Positions 1-4,337 of a stretch of DNA of 6,483 nucleotides are shown here, in pieces; position 1 is the first letter of the stretch, and the number at the start of each line of letters is the position of its first letter. The notes under the pieces are model-generated. The model ran no database searches. It was not told where the DNA came from and saw nothing but the letters and a program-made list of their open reading frames with translations. The DNA comes from Pseudomonadota bacterium (GTDB taxonomy: Bacteria > Pseudomonadota > Gammaproteobacteria > Xanthomonadales > Marinicellaceae). The translations under genes and the position numbers were made by a program. Location of the stretch: the NCBI GenBank assembly GCA_008501575.1, contig QQUO01000290.1, positions 1-6,483 of the forward strand, given 5' to 3'.

Positions 1-798
1 AATTAAGCCTAAGACAGATTTAACATCACCCTTTTTAATTGCAGCCAACGGAGTTATTGGTTTATCAAATGGTAAAAGATCATTTTTATTTATCAGAAAG
101 GTAAAAGCCGACCAAAAATCGTCTGTTTGATTCAAGAGTTTGTGAATCACCTCCTTAAGTCCTTTGATCATGCCTTCAGTGTTAAATTGGAAAGCGGGAT
201 ACTTTAGCTTTCCATCGATTTTAATGCCCAGTAGCTTTTTGGAATTGTAGTAAGTTGAAATGGTTGCTTTACTCCAACCTGTTAATTGCATTACTTCTTT
301 ATAATCATAAGCCCCACCATGTTCAGCAATGAGGCCTGAACGCTTAATTGCACCACGCAGTATAGACTTGTGGTAAGGGGAAACATCATCATCAATCATT
401 ATAGATTTGCAGAAAACATTAATCAGCATGTTAGTTGCATTTTCCTCATCGGATATCTTATCAATTTCAGTTGGGGTCGCGTGTTTTATATAGTTGACCA
501 CCTGCTTTTGCATTTGACCCATTGTTACTTTGGCTAAAATTCTATTCGCTCTACTGTCAATAGCATCAATTTGCCTCAACAGTTCATTGTTTAGTTTTGG
601 GTAGATTGGATTCTTAGCTAGTACTTTATTTTTAGAATTTTTGTCCGCAATTAAATGGGCTTTGCTGTCACTCATGTTTTTTTGGTTAGATGATCTTTTT
701 GAGCTTAGTGCTCGTTTGATGTATTTATTAACATCTTTGGCAAAAGCAGGATCTAACAATATTTTCTGAGCTACAGTTTCTGCATCATTTAGTGACAT
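1..798 (-). CDS. Partial HTH protein with Xre/MbcA/ParS-type toxin-binding domain (antitoxin-like, RES-associated family)
   Basis: The reading frame is open from an ATG at 798 to the left edge (266 residues, no stop), so the C-terminus is missing. Residues 1-150 are helical and charged and match nothing I recognise. Residues 162-187 form a helix-turn-helix (YDYKEVMQLTGWSKATIS), followed by KLKYPAFQF at 198-206. Residues 227-266 contain FWSAFTFLINKNDLL, then a proline-led PITPLAAIKKGDVKSVLGL. The order HTH, YPAFQF, W-x-x-x-x-FL, P-L-x-x-[LI]-x-x-G-[DE]-V is the signature of antitoxins of the Xre/MbcA/ParS toxin-binding class, which normally neutralise RES-domain NAD-degrading toxins and repress their own operon. 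A RES gene would be expected immediately downstream, outside the window. The N-terminal extension is longer than in compact members. The Shine-Dalgarno is poor. Family assignment is by motif recognition; pairing with a toxin is inference. Confidence 0.7.
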   Translation of the reverse strand, partial: MSLNDAETVAQKILLDPAFAKDVNKYIKRALSSKRSSNQKNMSDSKAHLIADKNSKNKVLAKNPIYPKLNNELLRQIDAIDSRANRILAKVTMGQMQKQVVNYIKHATPTEIDKISDEENATNMLINVFCKSIMIDDDVSPYHKSILRGAIKRSGLIAEHGGAYDYKEVMQLTGWSKATISTYYNSKKLLGIKIDGKLKYPAFQFNTEGMIKGLKEVIHKLLNQTDDFWSAFTFLINKNDLLPFDKPITPLAAIKKGDVKSVLGLI

Positions 799-1145
799 AA
801 CTATATACCGGCTGAACAAAATAACAAGATAGCATGAATGATAATACTGTTCAAAGTTAATTCCTGTTTAATCAATCATAACTTTTGATATTGTCAAACC
901 TGGTTTCGTTATCGACTAACCCAGCTATTCTCTTTAGCTAAATATACAATGGCGCACCTTGCTAAAACTTACCACTTCTTTTACCTCGCGCATATACAAG
1001 TTTCACAAATCACGACAACCTTGTCTTCGATAAAGCTAATACTACTCACTTACCCCGATGATGCCTGAATTTCAAATTAGTCTGAAGTGAGATTTCTGTA
1101 GATGATGTACAATAAATGCGTTAATCATAATCTTACTTTAAGCCA
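799..1145. other. Divergent intergenic region, 347 bp
   Basis: This gap separates the minus-strand antitoxin-like gene from the plus-strand 130-aa gene, so it should hold both promoters. For the plus-strand gene the best -10 candidate is TACAAT at 1108-1113, 32 bp before its ATG, without a convincing -35. A 39-codon plus-strand ORF (949-1068) has no ribosome binding site and an unremarkable composition, and I do not call it. I see no tRNA, long repeat or recognisable gene remnant here. Confidence 0.5.
826..854 (-). promoter_or_regulatory. Candidate sigma-70 promoter of the antitoxin-like gene
   Basis: On the minus strand TTGAAC (849-854) and TATCTT (826-831) are separated by 17 bp, each matching four of six consensus positions. 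Transcription would begin near 819, leaving a leader of about 20 nt before the ATG at 798. Another good -35-like TTGACA lies at 891-896 on the same strand but lacks a well-placed -10. This is a prediction from spacing only. Confidence 0.35.
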
Positions 1146-1538
1146 ATGGATAAATTCGAAAAGCGTGACAAGGAACTAAAGGAAATATCAAGTGGCTTAA
1201 AAAAGATGATTGATGTTCTTGACGAGAACAAATTAAATTCATTGAGCCAGGAAGAGTCTGATGCCTTTATGGTTCTTGATTTAATACTAGAAGGTGATTT
1301 GGATAAACTTTCCTCGTTACCAACACGGTGTATGGCTTCGTTTGTACACACCTTAAAAAATATCGATGACTCACGCCATCATATTATTAATAAAAATGAA
1401 ATTGACGATGAAAAGCTATTACAACCTTTAATTGCTATGTCTAAAGAAACCACCAGTAGAGCAAATAAGTCGCTTGATGAATCACACGAGAAAATAAAAG
1501 ATGCTTTAGAAAGGATTAATCAATCTGATAAAAAATAA
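1146..1538 (+). CDS. Hypothetical 130-aa acidic, helical protein
   Basis: I do not recognise this protein. It is short, highly charged (rich in K, E and D) and predicted to be almost wholly alpha-helical, with amphipathic stretches at about residues 4-30 and 100-128. It has no signal peptide, no membrane segment and one cysteine (in TRCMASF), so it is probably cytosolic and soluble. The start is well bounded: an in-frame TAA lies 18 bp upstream at 1128-1130, and the ATG at 1146 is the first start codon after it. No clear Shine-Dalgarno precedes it, which lowers confidence in expression. It is the only plus-strand gene in the window and is divergent from the antitoxin-like gene. Its composition resembles small accessory or phage-type proteins, but no function can be assigned. 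Confidence 0.6.
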   Translation: MDKFEKRDKELKEISSGLKKMIDVLDENKLNSLSQEESDAFMVLDLILEGDLDKLSSLPTRCMASFVHTLKNIDDSRHHIINKNEIDDEKLLQPLIAMSKETTSRANKSLDESHEKIKDALERINQSDKK

Positions 1539-1684
1539 TGGATATAAAACCACAGTTATGTGTAATCTAAACACTAATTAACTTATTTAATCAGTCAATA
1601 GATAAGGGGTTTGTGTGATATAAACTTACCGCGACAATAAATCTATATCTAGCTTTTGAATGACTCAAAATCTATTGGTTCACA
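1539..1684. other. Non-coding stretch after the 130-aa gene
   Basis: This very A+T-rich segment has frequent stops in all frames. I see no hairpin followed by a T-tract that would serve as a terminator for the upstream plus-strand gene, and no recognisable motif. It is the first part of a 652-bp gene-poor region (1539-2190); the remaining parts are listed separately as a HigA remnant, a repeat pair, a hairpin and a small ORF. Confidence 0.4.
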
Positions 1685-1798
1685 TTAACTTAATTCAATA
1701 AGCTTTTGCTCTTTTTTTAAATCATAATTATTTTGCATCATAAGCCAACTTTCAGGAAATATTCCAAATAGGGGTTTTGCGCACATTCCCTCGAAAAT
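1685..1798 (-). pseudogene. Remnant of a HigA-family antitoxin (C-terminal end only)
   Basis: A minus-strand frame opens just after a TGA (1799-1801) and ends at TAA (1685-1687). From an internal ATG at 1786 it gives 33 residues: MCAKPLFGIFPESW, then LMMQNNYDLKKEQKLIELS. The core F-G-x-x-P-E-S-W-L-x-M-Q-x-N-Y-D-L is the characteristic end of HigA (Xre-type antidote of the HigBA toxin-antitoxin module), where the usual form is FG-(T/G)-SPE-(F/S)-WL-x-(L/M)-Q-x-x-YDL. The roughly 65 upstream residues with the HTH are absent; instead the frame abuts one copy of a 60-bp repeat, whose boundary coincides with the ATG. No HigB toxin is visible. The motif is seen directly; that it is a deletion remnant rather than a tiny functional gene is inference. 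Confidence 0.55.
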
Positions 1799-1842
1799 TC
1801 ACATATTTTCATCTATGTTGCTGATTTAAATCATTTTTAAGG
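1784..1842. repeat. Copy 1 of a ~60-bp direct repeat
   Basis: This stretch aligns with 1951-2010 in the same orientation. The first 16 bases (CATTCCCTCGAAAATT) are identical, followed by ACATATTTT, then a shared ATTTAAAT and a T-rich stretch ending in AGG, with a few indels between. On the minus strand each copy ends in GAGGGAATG, and homology stops exactly at that ATG; here the ATG opens the HigA remnant. Confidence 0.75.
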
Positions 1843-1867
1843 CATGTAATTTTCCGATTAGTCAACT

Positions 1868-1900
1868 TTTAGGCCACAATATCATTGAATTGAGCCTAAA
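1868..1900. repeat. Imperfect hairpin between the two repeats
   Basis: TTTAGGC (1868-1874) and GCCTAAA (1894-1900) are perfect inverted repeats. Inside them is a smaller one, CAAT-ATC-ATTG (1877-1887). Together they could fold as a two-tier stem with unpaired bulges. No T-tract follows on either strand, so it does not look like an intrinsic terminator. It lies between the two copies of the 60-bp repeat. Confidence 0.4.
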
Positions 1901-1950
1901 TTCGGTCAATGAATTCTGGTTTTAGCATTTGTAGCCTCTTTTAATTCACC

Positions 1951-2010
1951 CATTCCCTCGAAAATTTAGACATATTTTGATAGGTGCCTGTATTTAAATG
2001 CTTTTTTAGG
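1951..2010. repeat. Copy 2 of the ~60-bp direct repeat
   Basis: This is the second copy, 167 bp from the first and in the same orientation, with the same identical 16-bp edge. On the minus strand the frame after its terminal ATG gives only 15 codons (MGELKEATNAKTRIH then stop), which I do not recognise. In both copies a stop codon stands immediately before the shared ATTTTCGAGGGAATG. Confidence 0.75.
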
Positions 2011-2023
2011 AAATATGGTTTAA

Positions 2024-2146
2024 TTAATCATTTTCATAATGTACTGATGGATCAAATACCCCAGGATAAGTAAGGTCAGGCCCAAGTTGTATGTTGGACC
2101 AACAGGTGTATTCATGCAAACAGTTATGGGTTGATGAATATTGCAT
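2024..2146 (-). CDS. Possible small ORF, 40 codons, downstream of the transglutaminase-like gene
   Basis: A minus-strand ATG at 2146 (GTG at 2149 directly before it) opens 40 codons ending at TAA. The product begins MQYSSTHNCLHEYTCWSNIQ and ends FDPSVHYEND; it has two cysteines, one tryptophan, three histidines and four tyrosines. Base composition is less A+T-rich than the flanking non-coding DNA, which favours a real or recently real coding segment. It starts 44 bp after the transglutaminase-like stop on the same strand. No good Shine-Dalgarno sits at proper spacing. An ATG at 2171 (MRK...) would run into this frame if one base near 2162 were removed, giving about 48 residues, so it may be a frameshifted relic. 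I do not recognise a family. Confidence 0.25.
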   Translation of the reverse strand: MQYSSTHNCLHEYTCWSNIQLGPDLTYPGVFDPSVHYEND

Positions 2147-2190
2147 CACTTTGAAGCCTAACTTTCCTCATGAATTTGAATGAACACAAC

Positions 2191-2943
2191 CTAAATTATT
2201 TTCTTTCTTAACCGTGAAACATTCCAGTTAATCAAATGCCTCATTAATCGTTCATAAAGCCACTTTTTAATTCCGGAGAGGTTTGTTCCAACTTCAGAAT
2301 AAAAATCATCGGGCGAGTCATAGATACCATAATCATCGTGTATACCTTCTTTTTGGATGTAAGTATCTTTTCCTTCCCAGTCAACCTTAGGGTTTGATAA
2401 ACATTTTGTCGCCACGCCATACCCACAAAACGAGTCTTTTTCACTTGGGAATTTTGCTTGAATAGCACTTAGGTAAGGTTGATCTAGAATGAACCCTTCA
2501 AGATTAATCCATCGCCCTTGATGATATACCTCTACCCAACTGTGAATGATGTACTTTGGAGCCAGCCAAAAAATATAACTTGGTATCGCACCTTTTTGAA
2601 GTTTCTGGTCTATGGTAAACCCATGAAACCTACAAGATATGCCAAGACCACGAAGTAAAGCCATCAATAAATTGCCCTTGGTGTTGCACTGACCATAACC
2701 ATCAGAAAGGACTTGGCTTGCTGGAATATCATCACTTTTGTTGTAGCCAAATTTCACTTCATCACGTACATATTGATAGGCAGCTCCAATTTTTTCGTAC
2801 TCATTCAATTTCATCCACGCCCTGGATTTAATTAAGTGTTGAATACTTAGGTCTTCATAGTCCAAAATTTCAGTGCTGGATGTGTAAATTTTGTTTATGG
2901 TTTCAGTCCCACCATCAATTTTATTTATTTTATTGGTTTGCAT
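2191..2943 (-). CDS. Transglutaminase-like (papain-fold) domain protein
   Basis: This 250-residue protein carries one transglutaminase-like core. Residues 54-66 (AAYQYVRDEVKFG) lead into SQVLSDGYGQCNTKGNLLMA, with catalytic-type Cys86, then LLRGLGISCRFHGF. The histidine motif HSWVEVY places His134, and GRWINLEGF follows. The usual third residue, the Asp of W-x-x-x-D, is Glu149 here, with Asp154 a few residues later. Bacterial members are thiol peptidases or amidases, or inactive scaffolds, and the substrate cannot be told from sequence. I see no signal peptide or membrane helix, so it is probably cytosolic. The region after residue 160 is family-specific and unrecognised. AAGAG (2949-2953) lies 5 nt before the ATG, supporting this start. 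An IS element ends 16 bp upstream, so its original promoter has been displaced. Confidence 0.75.
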   Translation of the reverse strand: MQTNKINKIDGGTETINKIYTSSTEILDYEDLSIQHLIKSRAWMKLNEYEKIGAAYQYVRDEVKFGYNKSDDIPASQVLSDGYGQCNTKGNLLMALLRGLGISCRFHGFTIDQKLQKGAIPSYIFWLAPKYIIHSWVEVYHQGRWINLEGFILDQPYLSAIQAKFPSEKDSFCGYGVATKCLSNPKVDWEGKDTYIQKEGIHDDYGIYDSPDDFYSEVGTNLSGIKKWLYERLMRHLINWNVSRLRKKII

Positions 2944-2956
2944 AATAACTCTTAAT

Positions 2957-2959
2957 TAC
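2957..2959. repeat. Target-site duplication, left copy (TAC)
   Basis: TAC directly abuts the left inverted repeat and recurs at 4217-4219 immediately after the right one. A 3-bp duplication is normal for the IS3 family and marks a complete insertion at this site. Confidence 0.8.
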
Positions 2960-2994
2960 TGTAGTGGTCAAGTATTTTTGGCCACGGTTTTAGA
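2960..2994. repeat. IS terminal inverted repeat (transposase 3' side)
   Basis: This matches the reverse complement of 4182-4216 at 25 of 35 positions: nine identical outer bases (TGTAGTGGT), an inner block TTGGCCAC and a final TTAGA. The orfB stop codon (TGA at 2968-2970) lies inside this repeat, which is common for compact IS3 elements. Confidence 0.85.
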
Positions 2995-3879
2995 TTTTTG
3001 CCAGTACTTTCGTTCTGACTCGTTAGGTGTCAGACTATCATTATTGGCATGAGGTCTGACGTTGCAATAGTATCCAACAATGTAGTTGATTACTGATTGT
3101 TTTGCTGCCACCAATGAAGCATATCCTATTGATGACATCCATTCTGTTTTATAACTTCTGAAGAATCGCTCCATGGGGCTATTGTCCCAACAATTACCAC
3201 GTCTGCTCATACTTTGTGTGATTTGATACCGCCACAGTAATTGTCTATATTTAATGCTGGTGTAATGACAGCCTTGATCTGAGTGGAACATCACGCCATC
3301 AGGTTCTCCACGTTGTTCATAGGCCATGGTTAGTGCTGTGGCCGTTAAATCAGTGTTGGGTGAATAACTCATGGCCCAACCGATTATCTTGCGTGAGAAT
3401 AAATCCATAACAACAGCCAAATAAGCCCAACGACTTCCGGCCCAGATATAAGTCACATCGCCACACCAAACCTGGTTTGGTTCCGACACATCGAATTGAC
3501 GATTCAATAAATTTGGTATGCATATGTGTTCTCTGTTGGCTTTTTTATAATTATGTTTGGGTAACTGACAACTGTGTAAATTCAATGCTTTCATCAAGCC
3601 TGAAGCCCTGTAACGGCTCAATGGAACCCCTCTGGTGGTCGCAACCGTTGAAATAGTCCTGGCACCAGCGGAGCCGTTACTTTCTTTGTGAATCGATTTA
3701 ACGACTGCTAATTCTTTAACCCTTTGGGGATTCACTTTTTTAGGTCTATTAAACCAATACTTAAAAGTACTGCGATGGATCGAAAATACATCGCATAAAT
3801 CCTTAACTGAATAGCTCCCTTTAAGTCTTTTGATCAGTCTGAGTCGTTCAGTGCGTCTGACATCAAGAGAGCGGTAGCC
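2968..3879 (-). CDS. IS3-family transposase OrfB, DDE integrase catalytic domain
   Basis: This frame supplies the catalytic half of the OrfAB transposase, which cuts and joins the IS ends. It is entered by -1 frameshifting from orfA at 3879-3885. The frame is open upstream only to 3903, and the first standard start inside it (GTG at 3735) is too late: the 48 codons before it encode an IS3-type helical region (RRTERLRLIKRLKGSYSVKD, then DLCDVFSIHRSTFKYW), so 3735 should not be taken as the true start. Numbered from that GTG, the catalytic residues are Asp93 (WCGDVTY), Asp153 (FHSDQGCHYTS) and Glu189 (NSPMERFF), with 35 residues between the last two, as in IS3 enzymes. The R-P-H-x-x-N-x-x-L-TP motif near the end is also typical. 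The fusion with orfA would be 392 residues. Confidence 0.92.
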   Translation of the reverse strand, partial: GYRSLDVRRTERLRLIKRLKGSYSVKDLCDVFSIHRSTFKYWFNRPKKVNPQRVKELAVVKSIHKESNGSAGARTISTVATTRGVPLSRYRASGLMKALNLHSCQLPKHNYKKANREHICIPNLLNRQFDVSEPNQVWCGDVTYIWAGSRWAYLAVVMDLFSRKIIGWAMSYSPNTDLTATALTMAYEQRGEPDGVMFHSDQGCHYTSIKYRQLLWRYQITQSMSRRGNCWDNSPMERFFRSYKTEWMSSIGYASLVAAKQSVINYIVGYYCNVRPHANNDSLTPNESERKYWQKSKTVAKNT

Positions 3880-4145
3880 TTTTTTAGAATTTCTTTCTCC
3901 AATTCAACGCGTTTGATTCTTTTTTCAAGTTCACGTATCTTCTGTTGTTCAGCTGTAATTGGCTTGGCTGTAGGCGTCAATCCCTTTTGCTCATCCTTTA
4001 ACTGCCTGACCCATTTACCCATGGTGGATAGACCAACATTCATTACCTCACTGGCTTCCTTAACTGAATACCCTTGCTCAGTGACCAAACTGGCCGCTTC
4101 TAATTTAAATTCCGTACTGAATGTACGTCTTTTGCTTGTTTTCAT
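3834..4145 (-). CDS. IS3-family OrfA, HTH and leucine-zipper protein
   Basis: This 103-residue protein is the DNA-binding half of the IS3 transposase and, made alone, usually acts as a regulator of transposition. Residues 7-50 (RRTFSTEFKLEAASLVTEQG, then SVKEASEVMNVGLSTMGKWV) are the typical IS3 helix-turn-helix. Residues 66-95 form a charged coiled coil (KIRELEKRIKRVELEKEILK) used for dimerisation, followed by ATALLMSD, a common end of this part in gammaproteobacterial IS3 elements. AAGG, 6 nt before the ATG, supports this start. Residue 89 is the last one before the slippery site; translation that does not shift ends 14 residues later at TGA. Length and layout are normal for the family. Confidence 0.93.
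   Translation of the reverse strand: MKTSKRRTFSTEFKLEAASLVTEQGYSVKEASEVMNVGLSTMGKWVRQLKDEQKGLTPTAKPITAEQQKIRELEKRIKRVELEKEILKKATALLMSDALNDSD
3879..3885 (-). promoter_or_regulatory. Programmed -1 frameshift site A_AAA_AAG
   Basis: On the minus strand orfA is read CTA-AAA-AAG. Slippage by one base gives AAA-AAA-GGC, which is the orfB frame. GGAG at 3897-3900 lies 11 nt upstream of the heptamer, the spacing at which an internal Shine-Dalgarno stimulates -1 slippage in other bacterial cases. I did not establish a downstream stem or pseudoknot. Confidence 0.85.
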
Positions 4146-4165
4146 TGTTCACCTTCCTATCCGAA

Positions 4166-4180
4166 GTGATATCATATCAC
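4166..4180. repeat. Perfect 7+1+7 palindrome upstream of orfA
   Basis: GTGATAT and ATATCAC flank a single central base. The palindrome overlaps the candidate IS -10 box (4171-4176) and ends about 20 bp before the orfA ATG. Its position fits an operator for OrfA or a structure that limits transposase expression from outside transcripts; neither role is shown. Confidence 0.6.
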
Positions 4181-4198
4181 CTCTAAGTTGGTGGCCAA
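4171..4198 (-). promoter_or_regulatory. Candidate IS transposase promoter
   Basis: TTGGCC (4193-4198) and TATGAT (4171-4176) are 16 bp apart on the minus strand. The -35 lies within the terminal inverted repeat, as in many IS3 elements, so transposase binding at the end could repress transcription. The -10 matches five of six consensus bases. Confidence 0.5.
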
Positions 4199-4216
4199 TT
4201 TCACTGTACCACTACA
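4182..4216. repeat. IS terminal inverted repeat (transposase 5' side)
   Basis: This is the partner of 2960-2994, ending ...ACCACTACA. It contains the candidate -35 box of the transposase promoter. Confidence 0.85.
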
Positions 4217-4219
4217 TAC
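4217..4219. repeat. Target-site duplication, right copy (TAC)
   Basis: This is identical to 2957-2959. Removing 2960-4216 plus one TAC rebuilds an uninterrupted leader in front of the transglutaminase-like gene. Confidence 0.8.
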
Positions 4220-4234
4220 ATGTTAGATCCAATC

Positions 4235-4262
4235 TTAATATCTATAGTAACTATAGAGTCAA
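4235..4262 (-). promoter_or_regulatory. Likely original promoter of the transglutaminase-like gene, now separated by the IS
   Basis: On the minus strand TTGACT (4257-4262, five of six consensus bases) and TATTAA (4235-4240, four of six) are 16 bp apart. With the IS removed, the start of transcription would lie about 25 nt before the ATG at 2943, a normal distance. As it stands the promoter fires directly into the IS, about 12 nt from its edge, and so may now drive orfA/orfB with the transglutaminase-like gene as the distal cistron. Confidence 0.45.
4242..4256. repeat. CTATAG-TAA-CTATAG palindrome in the promoter spacer
   Basis: Two copies of the self-complementary hexamer CTATAG flank TAA, giving a 15-bp inverted repeat. 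It fills most of the spacer between the candidate -35 and -10 boxes, where a repressor would block RNA polymerase. No cognate regulator is visible in the window. Confidence 0.5.
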
Positions 4263-4301
4263 GCCTCGATTTAAACAAACGTATTTTGGTTATAAGTGAT
4301 A

Positions 4302-4325
4302 GCAAGCTACCGATTGGTAGCTTGC
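4302..4325 (-). terminator. Hairpin ending the metal-efflux operon
   Basis: GCAAGCTACC and GGTAGCTTGC form a perfect 10-bp stem with a GATT (AATC on the minus strand) loop. It starts 12 bp after the ATPase stop codon in the direction of transcription. The following minus-strand sequence (TATCACTTATAACC) has only a weak T-tract, so it may terminate inefficiently or mainly protect the mRNA 3' end. Confidence 0.6.
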
Positions 4326-4337
4326 CGTTGCTGAACC

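Larger units (their letters stand above)
2960..4216 (-). mobile_element. Complete IS3-family insertion sequence, 1257 bp
   Basis: The element begins TGTAGTGGT and its other end is the reverse complement of the same nine bases, so it has the TG...CA ends of IS3 elements. The terminal inverted repeats are about 35 bp with 25 matches, and the flanks carry a TAC target duplication. It contains orfA and orfB on the minus strand, overlapping in the 0/-1 frame arrangement, and the DDE triad is intact. Length, gene order, frameshift signal and duplication size all fit the IS3 family. I cannot name the exact IS or subgroup without a database. All parts appear intact, so it is probably active or recently active. 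It inserted in the leader of the transglutaminase-like gene, oriented the same way. Confidence 0.93.

Noticed and set aside
949..1068. 39-codon plus-strand ORF in the divergent intergenic region
   Set aside because: No ribosome binding site, unremarkable composition and no recognisable motif; the length is expected by chance.
1133..1351. Minus-strand 72-codon ORF opposite the 130-aa gene
   Set aside because: It is serine-rich antisense shadow sequence and shorter than the plus-strand frame; I prefer the plus strand, although neither protein is recognised.
2156..2162. GCCTAAC resembling an integron attC R'' core (RYYYAAC)
   Set aside because: No matching GTTRRRY core lies within a suitable distance, and no paired inner sites are visible.
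2024..2943. Lasso-peptide-like locus (transglutaminase-fold leader peptidase plus small peptide)
   Set aside because: No lasso cyclase (asparagine-synthetase-like) gene is visible, the peptide has no Gly/Ala with Asp or Glu 7-9 positions later in a plausible core, and the enzyme is larger than typical B proteins.
3735..3737. GTG at 3735 as the natural start of orfB
   Set aside because: The 48 upstream codons in frame encode conserved IS3 transposase sequence reached through the slippery site.
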